The notes beneath the pieces were generated by a model. The model ran no database searches. It was given only the letters and a program-made list of their open reading frames with translations, and was not told where the DNA came from. This document shows positions 9,559 through 18,451 of a DNA stretch of 64,000 bases, in pieces. Each line of letters starts with the position of its first letter. Positions within the stretch are counted from its first letter, which is position 1. The position numbers were made by a program, and so were the translations under genes. Source of the DNA: Dechloromonas sp. (GTDB lineage: Bacteria > Pseudomonadota > Gammaproteobacteria > Burkholderiales > Rhodocyclaceae); the NCBI GenBank assembly GCA_028687035.1, contig JAQUAX010000010.1, forward strand, positions 1 to 64,000, given 5' to 3'.

Positions 9559-12125
9559 CGCCCGCCGCCCGCAGTCTGCGCCGGCAGCGCCTGCGCCTGG
9601 GGCTCGGCTTCGCGGCGCTGGTCGTGCTGGTCACCTGGCTGTTCCACCAGGCGGACGACGTGTCGCCGGAAGTCCATCACGCCTACCTGCAGTCGCTGCG
9701 CCGCGTCCAGCAGGCCGACGTCGAGCTGAACGCGGCCGTCGTTTCCAGCTACGCCGACCTGCTGCACAACTACGACCCGATGCAGCAGCAACTGCGCGCG
9801 ATACGCCGCGAGGGCCGCCTTCTGGCGCGACTGCCGGCGGCGCTGCCGTCGTCCCACCGGATTCGCCTGGAACGGGCCGTCGACCGGCTGGTCGACAGCC
9901 ACCAGGCCAAGGCCGACGACGTCGACCGCTTCCAGCGCGTCCATTCGGTGCTGCGCAATTCCGAGGACTACCTGCCGCGCCTGGTCGACGAGCTGCTGTC
10001 CGACCCGGCGCATACGGCATCGCCCGAGCTGGTCCGCTTCACGCGCCACCTGCTCAGCTTTGCTGGCAGCGGCGACAACGGTCAGTCTGCGGCGCTGGCC
10101 GACGAACTCGCCGCGCTGCGCCGGGGCCGGCCGGGCGACGGGGCGACCGGCCGCCTGGGCGCCATGCTGATCCATGCCGGCCTCGTCATCGAACGGCGGC
10201 AGCAGGTCGATCAGCTGGTCCGCAACATCCTGATGGCGCCGAGCGCGCAGCACCTCGACGAGCTGACCCGGCTGTACGTCGAGGGACACGAGGCGGCGCA
10301 GCAGACGGCGACGCATTTCCGCCAGATGCTGTACCTCGTGTCGCTGCTGCTGGTCGCCTACGTGATCTACGCGCTGGTCCGCCTGGCCCGCGACCGGCGC
10401 CAGATGGCGCTGCTCGACGCCGCGCAGCAGCGCGCCGAGGGGCAGATCAAGCTGTACGGCACGGTGTTCACGAATGCGGCCGAAGGCATGGTGATCACCG
10501 ATGCCGAGGCCCGCATCCTCGCGGTCAACCCGGCGTTTTCGACAATTACCGGCTACGCGCTCGGCGACGTGCTGGGCCGCACGCCGGCGGTGCTCAACTC
10601 GGGGCGCCAGGGCAAGGAGTTCTACCACAAGATGTGGAAGGAACTGACCGAACACGGCACCTGGCAGGGCGAGATCTGGAACCGGCGCAAGGACGGCGAG
10701 TTCTACCCGGAGTGGCTGTCGGTCGCCGCGGTGCGCGACGAAGCGGGGCAGACCAGCCATTACATCGGCGTGTTCACCGACATCTCCGAGCGCAAGCGCA
10801 ACGAGGCGCGCATCCATCACCTGGCGCACCACGATGCGCTGACCGGCCTGCCCAACCGCCTGCTGCTCGAGGACCGCATCGACCAGGCGATGCTCGGGGC
10901 GCGCCGCAACAAGCGGTCGATGGCGCTGATCTTCGTCGACCTCGACCGCTTCAAGAACATCAACGACACGCTCGGCCACGAGATCGGCGACGTGCTGCTG
11001 ATCGAGGCGGCGCAGCGCGGGCTGTCGGTGCTGCGCGACACCGACACGCTGTCGCGCCTGGGCGGCGACGAGTTCGTCGTCGTGCTGTCCGACATCGAGA
11101 GCCGGCAGGACGCGATGTTCGTCGCCCGCAAGCTGCTCGCCGCGCTGTGCCAGCCCTACCTGCTGGCCGGCCACGAACTGACGGTCAGCGCCAGCGCCGG
11201 CATCGCCCTCTATCCGGAGGACGGCCAGAACACCTCCGAGCTGCTGCGCAAGGCCGACGCCGCGATGTACCGGGCCAAGGACGAGGGGCGCAACACCTTC
11301 CGCTTCTTCTCGGCGGAGATGAACACCGCGTCGCTCGGCGAACTGCTGCTCGAGAACGACCTGTTCGGCGCCCTCGAGCGCGACGAGCTGGAAATGCACT
11401 ACCAGCCGAAGATCGACGCCGTCACCGGCGAGCTGGCCGGGGCCGAGGCGCTGATGCGCTGGCGCCACCGCGAGCAGGGCATGATCCCGCCCAGCCGCTT
11501 CATTCCGCTGGCCGAGGAGAACGGCCTGATCAAGGCTTTCGGCGAATGGGCGATCGAGAGCGTCTGCGCGCAGCAGCGCGCCTGGCTGGATGCCGGGCTG
11601 CTCGTCGTGCCGGTCGCCGTCAACATCTCGGCGCAGCAGTTTTCGCAGCAGGACCTGCCGCAGCTGGTCGCCCACGCGCTGGCCGACCACGGCCTGCCGC
11701 CGCAGCTGCTCGAGCTGGAACTGACCGAATCGATGCTGATGCGCGATTCCCGGCGCGCCACCGAGGTGCTGCAGACCTTGCGCAACATGCACATCCACGT
11801 GTCGATCGACGACTTCGGCACCGGCTACTCGTCGCTCAGCTACCTGCGCCAGTTCCCGGCGCAGTCGGTCAAGATCGACCGCTCCTTCGTGTCGGAAATC
11901 AACGAGGACGGCGAGGCGGTCCCGCTCGCCGCGGCGATTATCGCGATGGCTCACGAGCTCGGCCTGGCGGTGATCGCCGAAGGCGTCGAAACCGGGGCGC
12001 AGCACGGCTACCTGCGCGAACATGCCTGCGACCAGCTGCAGGGCTTCCTGTTCGGCCGGCCGGTGCCGGCGGCCGAGTTCGGCGAGCTACTTGCCGGACG
12101 CCGGCTCGAGGGGCTGGGCGGCTGA
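9555..12125 (+). CDS. Membrane-bound PAS-GGDEF-EAL c-di-GMP protein with periplasmic helical sensor
   Basis: An 856-residue bifunctional candidate. Order: transmembrane segment (about 15-30), a helical periplasmic domain (31-255) resembling the DAHL double-helical sensor type, a second transmembrane segment (256-276), PAS (297-412), GGDEF (425-590) and EAL (600-850). GGDEF is intact at 503-507 with RxxD at 494-497. EAL residues are present: EALMRW from Glu631, VNIS at 689-692, ELTES at 722-726, DDFGTG at 752-757, Lys773 and AEGVET at 808-813. Both synthesis and hydrolysis of c-di-GMP are therefore possible. ATG 9555 overlaps the peroxidase stop. The last 39 bases overlap the end of the convergent RlmN-like gene. 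The periplasmic sensor placed beside a periplasmic peroxidase suggests a shared redox input (inference). Confidence 0.93.
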   Translation: MTPAARSLRRQRLRLGLGFAALVVLVTWLFHQADDVSPEVHHAYLQSLRRVQQADVELNAAVVSSYADLLHNYDPMQQQLRAIRREGRLLARLPAALPSSHRIRLERAVDRLVDSHQAKADDVDRFQRVHSVLRNSEDYLPRLVDELLSDPAHTASPELVRFTRHLLSFAGSGDNGQSAALADELAALRRGRPGDGATGRLGAMLIHAGLVIERRQQVDQLVRNILMAPSAQHLDELTRLYVEGHEAAQQTATHFRQMLYLVSLLLVAYVIYALVRLARDRRQMALLDAAQQRAEGQIKLYGTVFTNAAEGMVITDAEARILAVNPAFSTITGYALGDVLGRTPAVLNSGRQGKEFYHKMWKELTEHGTWQGEIWNRRKDGEFYPEWLSVAAVRDEAGQTSHYIGVFTDISERKRNEARIHHLAHHDALTGLPNRLLLEDRIDQAMLGARRNKRSMALIFVDLDRFKNINDTLGHEIGDVLLIEAAQRGLSVLRDTDTLSRLGGDEFVVVLSDIESRQDAMFVARKLLAALCQPYLLAGHELTVSASAGIALYPEDGQNTSELLRKADAAMYRAKDEGRNTFRFFSAEMNTASLGELLLENDLFGALERDELEMHYQPKIDAVTGELAGAEALMRWRHREQGMIPPSRFIPLAEENGLIKAFGEWAIESVCAQQRAWLDAGLLVVPVAVNISAQQFSQQDLPQLVAHALADHGLPPQLLELELTESMLMRDSRRATEVLQTLRNMHIHVSIDDFGTGYSSLSYLRQFPAQSVKIDRSFVSEINEDGEAVPLAAAIIAMAHELGLAVIAEGVETGAQHGYLREHACDQLQGFLFGRPVPAAEFGELLAGRRLEGLGG

Positions 12126-13175
12126 GCGCCGGCGCGGCGGCAGGATGCGGTGCTCGACGACGGGCAGCGTCTGCGCCGCCTCCCGGGCGCGCAGCTGGCC
12201 GCAGCCGCCGTCGACGTCCTGGCCGGCCGAATTGCGCACCGTGGTCCGGATGCCGCGCGCATGCAGCGCGTGCGCCATCGCGGTGACCCGCTCGAGCGGC
12301 GGCCGGCGGTAGGGCAGCGGGTCGTTGGCGTTGTAGGGAATCAGGTTGATCAGCGCGTACTTGCCGGCGAGCAGCCGGACGATGCCGTCGATCTCGTCGT
12401 CGCCGTCGTTGATGCCGTCGATCAGCGTCCACTGGTACTGGATCGGATAGCCGGTGCGGCGCGCGTAATCCTCGGCCAGAACCACCAGTTCGTCCGGCGG
12501 AATCGGCGGCGCCTTGGGCAGCAGCGCGGCGCGGCGCGCCGGGTCGGTCGAGTGCAGCGACAGCGCCAGCGCCGGCTTCACCGCCTGTTGCGGTAGACGC
12601 TCGAAAACGCGCAAATCCCCGACCGTCGAGAAAACCAGGTTCTTGTGGCCGATGCCGCCGTGGCTGCCGAGCAGCGTGATCGCCTCGAACACGTTGTCGA
12701 GATTGTGCGAGGGCTCGCCCATGCCCATGAACACGACGCGCCGGACCGGGCGGCGCTGGCGGGCGAGCACGACCTGGGCGACCAGTTCGGCGCTGTCGAC
12801 CTGGCGCAGCAGGCCGTCGCGGCCGGTCATGCAGAACACGCAGCCGACCGCGCAGCCGACCTGGGTCGAGACGCAGACGCCGTCGCGCGGCAGCAGCACG
12901 CTTTCGACGGTCTGGCCGTCGGCCAGCTCGACGAGCAGGCGTTCGGAGCCGTCGGCGCCCGGATGCGCGGAGCGGACGCGGGCCAGCGCGGCCAGCTCGT
13001 CGGCCAGCGCGGGCAGCGCCTCGCGCACGGCGCGCGGCAGGAAATCGCCGGCCGCCTGGTGGCGCGGGCCGTCGTCGAGCGGCCGGGCGGCCGTCCAGGC
13101 GCGCAGCACGCGGCCGAGGTGGCAGTCCTTGGCGCCCAGCTCGCGCAGCGAGCGGCGGATCAGCTCGAGGCGCAA
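12087..13175 (-). CDS. RlmN/Cfr-family radical SAM methyltransferase (RlmN paralogue)
   Basis: A 362-residue radical SAM protein with the cluster motif CAVGCVFC (Cys108, 112, 115), the GMGEPSHN segment at 151-158, SLHSTDPARR at 206-215, and the methyl-carrying cysteine region GQDVDGGCGQL (Cys325) used by RlmN and Cfr. It probably methylates C2 of an adenosine in 23S rRNA or tRNA. Its location at the end of the rnf operon, rather than in the usual ndk-rlmN-pilF context, suggests a second copy, so I give no symbol. The start is a TTG at 13175, four bases after the rnfE stop, with only a weak ribosome site. The 3' end overlaps the convergent GGDEF-EAL gene by 39 bases. Confidence 0.8.
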   Translation of the reverse strand: MRLELIRRSLRELGAKDCHLGRVLRAWTAARPLDDGPRHQAAGDFLPRAVREALPALADELAALARVRSAHPGADGSERLLVELADGQTVESVLLPRDGVCVSTQVGCAVGCVFCMTGRDGLLRQVDSAELVAQVVLARQRRPVRRVVFMGMGEPSHNLDNVFEAITLLGSHGGIGHKNLVFSTVGDLRVFERLPQQAVKPALALSLHSTDPARRAALLPKAPPIPPDELVVLAEDYARRTGYPIQYQWTLIDGINDGDDEIDGIVRLLAGKYALINLIPYNANDPLPYRRPPLERVTAMAHALHARGIRTTVRNSAGQDVDGGCGQLRAREAAQTLPVVEHRILPPRRRSAAQPLEPASGK

Positions 13176-13179
13176 GGGT

Positions 13180-13869
13180 TCAGTGGCAGCCGGCGCTGGC
13201 CACCGGGGCCGGCGGCTTCAGCCGGGCGCGCTCGGCGGCGCGGGCGTCCATCCAGTTCTTCCAGGCGATCAGGCAGCCGAGCAGGATGAAGGCGCCGGGC
13301 GGCAGCAGGCCGAGCAGGAAGCCCGGGTAGCTTTCCGGCAGCACGTGGATCGGCTGCAGCGCGGGGAAGACCATGTCGATGCCGCCGAGGATCGTGCCGT
13401 TGCCGAGCAGTTCGCGCAGCGCGCCGAGCAGCGCCAGCGTCCACAGCATGCCGACGCCCATGAACACGCCGTCCAGCGTCGATTGCAGCGGCGGGTTCTT
13501 GGCGGCGAAGGCCTCGACGCGGGCGAGCACGATGCAGTTGGTGACGATCAGCGGGATGAAGATGCCGAGCACCAGGTAGAGTTCGTGCAGGTTGGCGTTG
13601 AACAGCAGGTCGACGACGGTGACCAGCGCGGCGACGATCAGGATGAAGACCGGAATGCGGATCTCGTGCGGGATGAAGTTGCGCAGCGAGGCGACGGCGA
13701 CGTTGGACAGCGCCATCACCAGGATCGTCGCGAGCGACAGCATGATGCCGTTGACCGCGTTGGTGGTCACCGCGAGCAGCGGGCACAGGCCGAGAATCTG
13801 GGCGATCGAGGTGTTCTGCTTCCAGATGCCGTTGCGGGCGATGGTGTCGAATTCGTCGCGCGTGATCAT
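13180..13869 (-). CDS. rnfE: Rnf electron transport complex subunit RnfE
   Basis: A 229-residue integral membrane subunit of the Rnf complex, which couples electron transfer between NADH and ferredoxin to ion movement. It starts MITRDEFDTIARNGIWKQN, and the GLCPLLAVT segment (about residues 27-35) carries the conserved membrane cysteine; a second conserved cysteine sits in VTNCIVLARVEAF. About six membrane helices are predicted. The C-terminal tail is short and basic. It is the last Rnf gene; its start overlaps the rnfG stop (ATGA) and the RlmN-like gene follows four bases later. Confidence 0.95.
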   Translation of the reverse strand: MITRDEFDTIARNGIWKQNTSIAQILGLCPLLAVTTNAVNGIMLSLATILVMALSNVAVASLRNFIPHEIRIPVFILIVAALVTVVDLLFNANLHELYLVLGIFIPLIVTNCIVLARVEAFAAKNPPLQSTLDGVFMGVGMLWTLALLGALRELLGNGTILGGIDMVFPALQPIHVLPESYPGFLLGLLPPGAFILLGCLIAWKNWMDARAAERARLKPPAPVASAGCH

Positions 13870-14528
13870 CGGGCGTCTCCCTGGGCAAACAGCGTGTTCC
13901 GGCTGGCCTCGAACCACTGGGCGGCCTTCAGCACCGCCTTGGTCACCGCGCGCGGCGTCACCGTGGCGCCGGCGTAGTAGTCGATCCGGCCGCCGTCCTT
14001 GCGGACCTTCCATTCCCGCGCCGGCACGTCGGCCAGCGACAGGCCGGCGAACTGGGCGATCCAGGGCCGGGCCTTGTTCTTGTCCTTCTTGACCTCGACG
14101 TAGTCGCCGAGGCCCGGGGTTTCCTTGTGCTGCGTGACGCGCACGCCGGCGACGCGGCCGTCGGCGCGCACGGCGACGATCAGGCGGATCTTTCCGGCAT
14201 AGCCGTCCGTGGCGACCGCCTCGAACACCGCGGCGACCGGCTGGCCGGCGCGCCGCGCGATGTATGCGGTCGACGGGTCGGCCAGGCCCAGTTCCGGAAC
14301 CGGCGGCAGCGCGACGGTGTCGCGCAGCAGCGCGTTGTCGTATTCGCTGCGCGGCAGCACCTCGTCGATCAGCTTCATCTTCTCTTCGGCGGCCGAGGCC
14401 TCGATCGCCGGCTTCGTCCACTGGTAGGCGCCGGACAGCAGGCCGGTGAAGACGATCACGAAGACGAACAGGATGGCCGCGGTGCGCGCCGCCATGCCGG
14501 GCGCCGTGAATTCCCTGACGGTGCTCAT
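13866..14528 (-). CDS. rnfG: Rnf electron transport complex subunit RnfG
   Basis: A 220-residue membrane-anchored FMN-binding subunit. One N-terminal membrane helix (about 15-35) is followed by a periplasmic FMN_bind domain. The flavinylation site is AGAT at 186-189, with Thr189 as the expected covalent FMN attachment residue. The usual motif starts with Ser or Thr; here the first position is Ala, which is tolerated in the family. HKETPGLGD (134-142) is a conserved RnfG segment. Start and stop codons overlap rnfD and rnfE by four bases each, showing tight coupling. Confidence 0.95.
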   Translation of the reverse strand: MSTVREFTAPGMAARTAAILFVFVIVFTGLLSGAYQWTKPAIEASAAEEKMKLIDEVLPRSEYDNALLRDTVALPPVPELGLADPSTAYIARRAGQPVAAVFEAVATDGYAGKIRLIVAVRADGRVAGVRVTQHKETPGLGDYVEVKKDKNKARPWIAQFAGLSLADVPAREWKVRKDGGRIDYYAGATVTPRAVTKAVLKAAQWFEASRNTLFAQGDAR

Positions 14529-15544
14529 GCCTTGTCCTTCATGCCGAAGATCGCCGGCTGGCAAAGGTAGTCGATCAGCGGCGCGCACAGGTTCATCAGC
14601 AGCACCGCGAAGGCGACGCCGTCCGGGTAGCCGCCGAAAACGCGGATCACGTAGGCGAGCAGGCCGGCGCCAGCGCCGAAGATCAGCTTGCCGCGCGGCG
14701 TCGTGCAGCCTGAGACCGGGTCGGTCGCGATGAAGAAGGCGCCGAGCATCGCGCCGCCGGACAGCAGGTGGAACAGCGGGCTGGCGAAGTGCGCCGGCTG
14801 GTACAGCCACAGCGCGCCGGAAATGGCGACCAGCGACGCGACGAAGGCGACCGGCACGTGCCAGGTGATGATGCCGCGCTGCCACATCCACAGGCCGCCC
14901 AGCAGGTAGCCGGCGGCGACCCATTCCCAGCCGCGTCCAGCGAAATTGCCGTAGAGGTCCTGGTTGGCCAGCAGGTGGGCGACGTCGATTTCGCCGTCGG
15001 CCAGCTTCAGTGCGGTCTTCATCGCGTCGAGCGGCGTCGCGCCGGACAGCGCATCGACGCGCGGCGACAGCCCGAAGATTACGTTCAGCTGCTCGACCAG
15101 CGGCAGTTGCAGGCCGACGCTGGGCCACTGCGCCATCAGCGCCGGGAAGGACACGATGCAGACCGCGAAGGCGACCATCGCCGGGTTGAAGGGATTCTGG
15201 CCGAGGCCGCCGTACAGGTGCTTGGCGACGACGATGGCGAACACCGTCGCGGTGGCGACCAGCCACCACGGCGCGAGCGGCGGGAAGGTCAGCGCGATCA
15301 GCCAGGCCGTGACGACGGCCGATCCGTCGGACAGGAACATCGCCAGCGGCTTGCCGCGCAGCTTCAGCAGCGCGGCCTCGGCGACCAGCGCGGCGAAGGA
15401 GGCGACGACCAGCTGGATCAGGATGGCCGGGCCGACCAGCCAGGCATAGGCGGCGATGCCGGGAACCAGCGCCAGGCAGACCTGGGTCATCACCTGGCTG
15501 ACGCTGGTGTCCTTGAGGAGGAAGGGGGCGGGGGCGAACATCAT
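14525..15544 (-). CDS. rnfD: Rnf electron transport complex subunit RnfD
   Basis: A 339-residue multi-helix membrane subunit with covalent FMN. The attachment motif is SGATPLDAMK with Thr170, and the later segment TDPVSGCTTPRGK is conserved. GGLGQNPFNPAM (112-123) is a hallmark of RnfD/NqrB. Two adjacent ATG codons occur at 15544 and 15541. The first overlaps the rnfC stop as ATGA and is chosen for that reason; the second would shorten the protein by one residue. Confidence 0.95.
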   Translation of the reverse strand: MMFAPAPFLLKDTSVSQVMTQVCLALVPGIAAYAWLVGPAILIQLVVASFAALVAEAALLKLRGKPLAMFLSDGSAVVTAWLIALTFPPLAPWWLVATATVFAIVVAKHLYGGLGQNPFNPAMVAFAVCIVSFPALMAQWPSVGLQLPLVEQLNVIFGLSPRVDALSGATPLDAMKTALKLADGEIDVAHLLANQDLYGNFAGRGWEWVAAGYLLGGLWMWQRGIITWHVPVAFVASLVAISGALWLYQPAHFASPLFHLLSGGAMLGAFFIATDPVSGCTTPRGKLIFGAGAGLLAYVIRVFGGYPDGVAFAVLLMNLCAPLIDYLCQPAIFGMKDKA

Positions 15545-17232
15545 TCGGTCTTCTCGGCGGGGGCGGCCGGGCTGATGCCGGCCGCCTGGCGGCGGGCCTC
15601 GATCTCGTCGAGCTCGCGCTGCTGCACGGCGTTCAACTGCTCGGTGTTGCGCGGCGGCGCGGCTTCGCGCTGGGCCTTGGCGCGGGCCATCGCGGCGGCG
15701 ATCGCGGCCTTTTTGGGGTCGGTTTCGGCGTCGACCGCGGCGGCCGTTTCGCCGGGCGCAGCCTCGCCGGCGGCCGCGGCGGCTTCGGCCGCCTTCTTGG
15801 CGGCCTGGGCGGCAGCGGCCCGGGCGAGCTTTTCGGCCTTCTCGGCCTTTTCGCGCTCCTCGCGCAGCTGCTTGAATTCGAAGCGCGTCTTCGCGGTGTC
15901 GGCCGCCTTCTTCTCGCGCTCGCGCGCCCAGATTTCGCTCTTCGCGAAGCGGAAATACTGGACCAGCGGAATGCGCGACGGGCAGACGAAGGAGCAGCAG
16001 CCGCACTCGATGCAGTCGAAGATGTGGTATTCCTGCGTCTTGCCGAAATTCTTGGCGCGCGCGAACCAGTACATCTCGAAGGGCTGCAGTTCGTGCGGAC
16101 AGGCGCGGGCGCACGATCCGCAGCGGATGCACGGCATTTCCGGCGCCTTCGGCGGGAACAGGCGTTCCGAATGGGCGATCAGGCAGTTGGTCGCCTTGAC
16201 CACCGGCACCTCGCCGTCGGGCACCAGGAAGCCCATCATCGGGCCGCCCATGACGATGCCGTCGGTGTCCGGATGCGGCCGGCCGAGTTTCAGCACCTCG
16301 GCCATCGGCGTGCCGATCAGCACCTCGTAGTTGCACGGCTCGGCGACGTTGCCGGTGACCGTGACCAGGCGCGAGACGACCGGCTCGCCGTGGGCCAGCG
16401 CGCGCCACGCGGTATAGGCGGTGGCGACGTTGAAGCACTGCACGCCGAGATCGGTCGAGCGCTTGCTGGCCGGGACTTCCTTGCCGGTCAGCACGCGGAT
16501 CAGCTGCTTGGCGCCGCCGGCCGGGTACAGCGTCGGCACCTGGACGACCTCGAAGGACTCGCCCAGCGCCTGCACGGCGGCGCGCATCGCGGCGGCCGCT
16601 TCCGGCTTGTTGTCCTCGATGCCGATCAGCACCTTCTCCGGCTGCAGCAGGTCGCGGAAGATGCCGATGCCGCGCACGACCTCGTCGGCGCGCTCGCGCA
16701 TCAGCAGGTCGTCGCAGGTGATGAAGGGCTCGCATTCGGCGCCGTTGATCACCAGCTCCTGCATCGGCACCGTCTTCGACGGGGTCAGCTTGCCGTGGGT
16801 CGGGAAAACCGCGCCGCCCAGGCCGACCACGCCGGCCTGCTGCAGGCGTTCGCGGACCTCTTCGGGGGCCAGCGCGCGGTGATCGACCGGCACGCGGGTT
16901 GTCCATTCGTCGCGGCCGTCCGGTTCGATGACCACGCACAGCGCGTCCAGGCCCGACGGATGCGGCTGGACGTGCATGTCGACCGCGACGACGGTGCCCG
17001 AGGTCGGCGCATGGACGGCGGCGGAAATCCAGCCGTCGGCCTCGCCGATCAGCTGCCCCTTAAGCACCTTGTCGCCGGCCTGCACGACCGGGCGCGGCGT
17101 GCCGCCGATGCTCTGGTGCAGCGGCACGACGAGGCGGGACGGGAGAGGCGCGACGGCGATCGGCCGGCCGAGCGATTGCGTCTTGTTGGTCGGCGGCTTG
17201 ACGCCGCCCTTGAACTTGAACAGGTTCAGCAT
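15541..17232 (-). CDS. rnfC: Rnf electron transport complex subunit RnfC with extended Ala-rich tail
   Basis: A 563-residue peripheral subunit with NADH/FMN-binding (NuoF-like) and ferredoxin-like regions. GLGGAVFPTHGK (137-148) and NGAECEPFIT (163-172) are the nucleotide and flavin segments. Two [4Fe-4S] motifs follow: Cys368, 371, 374, 378 and Cys407, 410, 413, 417. From about residue 433 a charged, Ala/Lys/Glu-rich helical tail of some 130 residues replaces a globular end, as in gammaproteobacterial RnfC/RsxC, where such tails vary in length. Start ATG 17232 overlaps the rnfB stop by one base. Confidence 0.95.
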   Translation of the reverse strand: MLNLFKFKGGVKPPTNKTQSLGRPIAVAPLPSRLVVPLHQSIGGTPRPVVQAGDKVLKGQLIGEADGWISAAVHAPTSGTVVAVDMHVQPHPSGLDALCVVIEPDGRDEWTTRVPVDHRALAPEEVRERLQQAGVVGLGGAVFPTHGKLTPSKTVPMQELVINGAECEPFITCDDLLMRERADEVVRGIGIFRDLLQPEKVLIGIEDNKPEAAAAMRAAVQALGESFEVVQVPTLYPAGGAKQLIRVLTGKEVPASKRSTDLGVQCFNVATAYTAWRALAHGEPVVSRLVTVTGNVAEPCNYEVLIGTPMAEVLKLGRPHPDTDGIVMGGPMMGFLVPDGEVPVVKATNCLIAHSERLFPPKAPEMPCIRCGSCARACPHELQPFEMYWFARAKNFGKTQEYHIFDCIECGCCSFVCPSRIPLVQYFRFAKSEIWAREREKKAADTAKTRFEFKQLREEREKAEKAEKLARAAAAQAAKKAAEAAAAAGEAAPGETAAAVDAETDPKKAAIAAAMARAKAQREAAPPRNTEQLNAVQQRELDEIEARRQAAGISPAAPAEKTE

Positions 17233-17795
17233 CAGGCGGCCTTTTGCGGCGCTGCGGCCTTGATTTCGACGACCGGGTACTTCCATTTCCAGTTGTCGAT
17301 GTTTTCGGTGATCGCCTCCATCCGGATGCACTCGACCGGGCAGGGCGGCAGGCACAGTTCGCAGCCGGTGCATTGCCCGGCGATGATGGTGTGCATCTGC
17401 TTGGCGGCGCCGACGATCGCATCGACCGGGCAGGCCTGGATGCACAGCGTGCAGCCGATGCAGGTGTTCTCGTCGATGATCGCGACCTGCTTCGGCTTTT
17501 CCTCGGCGTCGAGCGGCTTGACCTCGCGGCCGAGCAGGTCGGCCAGGCGCTGCACGCCTTCCATGCCGCCCGGCGGGCACAGGTTGATGTCGGCCTCGCC
17601 CTTGGCGATGGCGTCGGCGTAGGGCTTGCAGCCCGGGTAGCCGCACTGGCCGCACTGCGTCTGCGGCAGGATGGCTTCGATCTTCTCGACCAGCGGGTCG
17701 CCCTCGACCCTGAACTTGATCGCGGCGTAGCCGAGCGCGGCGCCGAGAACGACGGCCCCGAGGGCCATCACGGCAATGGCGAGCAGCAGTTCCAT
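17232..17795 (-). CDS. rnfB: Rnf electron transport complex iron-sulfur subunit RnfB
   Basis: A 187-residue subunit that receives electrons from ferredoxin. A single N-terminal membrane helix (about 3-25) is followed by a four-cysteine cluster motif (Cys48, 51, 56, 73) and two ferredoxin-type [4Fe-4S] motifs (Cys112, 115, 118, 122 and Cys142, 145, 148, 152). All twelve ligands are present. The start codon shares one base with the rnfA stop (TAATG), which fixes it. Confidence 0.96.
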   Translation of the reverse strand: MELLLAIAVMALGAVVLGAALGYAAIKFRVEGDPLVEKIEAILPQTQCGQCGYPGCKPYADAIAKGEADINLCPPGGMEGVQRLADLLGREVKPLDAEEKPKQVAIIDENTCIGCTLCIQACPVDAIVGAAKQMHTIIAGQCTGCELCLPPCPVECIRMEAITENIDNWKWKYPVVEIKAAAPQKAA

Positions 17796-18379
17796 TATTG
17801 GTACTTGTCCAGTCCGGCGAAGCCCATGAAGGCCAGCGCCATCAGTCCGGCGGTGACCATCGCGATGGCGACGCCGCGGAAATGGGTCGGTACGTCGGCG
17901 CCCTCGATGCGTTCGCGGATGCCGGCGAACAGGATCAGCACCAGCGAGAAGCCGACCGCGCTGCCGGCGCCGAAGAGCAGGGATTCGACGAAATTGTGGC
18001 CGTTGGCGATGTTGAGCAGCGGCACGCCGAGCACCGCGCAGTTGGTCGTGATCAGCGGCAGGTAGATGCCCAGCGTCTGCTGCAGCGTCGGCGAGGTCTT
18101 CGCGATGACCATCTCGGTCAGCTGCACGATGGCTGCGATGGTCACGATGAAGGACAGCGTGCGCAGGTACTCGAGGCCGAAGGGCGTCAGCAGCAGGTGG
18201 TCGATGATGTAGCTGGCCCCGGTCGCCATGGTCAGCACGAAGGTCGTCGCGGCGCCCATGCCGTAGGCGGTCTCCAGCTTCTTGGAAACGCCCATGAAGG
18301 GGCACAGGCCGAGGATCTTCACCAGCACGACGTTGTTGACCAGCACCGCGCCGACGAGGATGAACAGGTAGTGACTCAT
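17795..18379 (-). CDS. rnfA: Rnf electron transport complex subunit RnfA
   Basis: A 194-residue six-helix membrane subunit, homologous and antiparallel to RnfE. It starts [19 protein letters not shown], with [11 protein letters not shown] (about residues 23-33) and [14 protein letters not shown] in the middle; each carries a conserved cysteine. It is the first gene of rnfABCDGE. ATG 18379 is chosen over a longer in-frame start at 18433 because the family starts with MxxY and no further conserved residues lie upstream. Confidence 0.96.
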   Translation of the reverse strand: MSHYLFILVGAVLVNNVVLVKILGLCPFMGVSKKLETAYGMGAATTFVLTMATGASYIIDHLLLTPFGLEYLRTLSFIVTIAAIVQLTEMVIAKTSPTLQQTLGIYLPLITTNCAVLGVPLLNIANGHNFVESLLFGAGSAVGFSLVLILFAGIRERIEGADVPTHFRGVAIAMVTAGLMALAFMGFAGLDKYQ

Positions 18380-18408
18380 GTTTTGACCGATGAACGAGGC
18401 CGGTATTA

Positions 18409-18430
18409 TCCGGCTTTGCCATAAGCCGGA
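18409..18430. other. Stem-loop between pyrD and rnfA
   Basis: TCCGGCTT (18409-18416) pairs with AAGCCGGA (18423-18430) around a 6-base loop, between the pyrD stop and the rnfA start. No T tract follows on either strand, so it is not a standard intrinsic terminator. It lies in the 5' leader of rnfA if the operon is transcribed from upstream. It could be an operator or an RNA processing site; the role is unknown. Confidence 0.4.
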
Positions 18431-18451
18431 CAACCTTGGCCCCTTATGGGC

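Noticed and set aside
18409-18430. Intrinsic terminator of pyrD
   Set aside because: The hairpin is not followed by a T tract on either strand; kept only as a stem-loop of unknown role.
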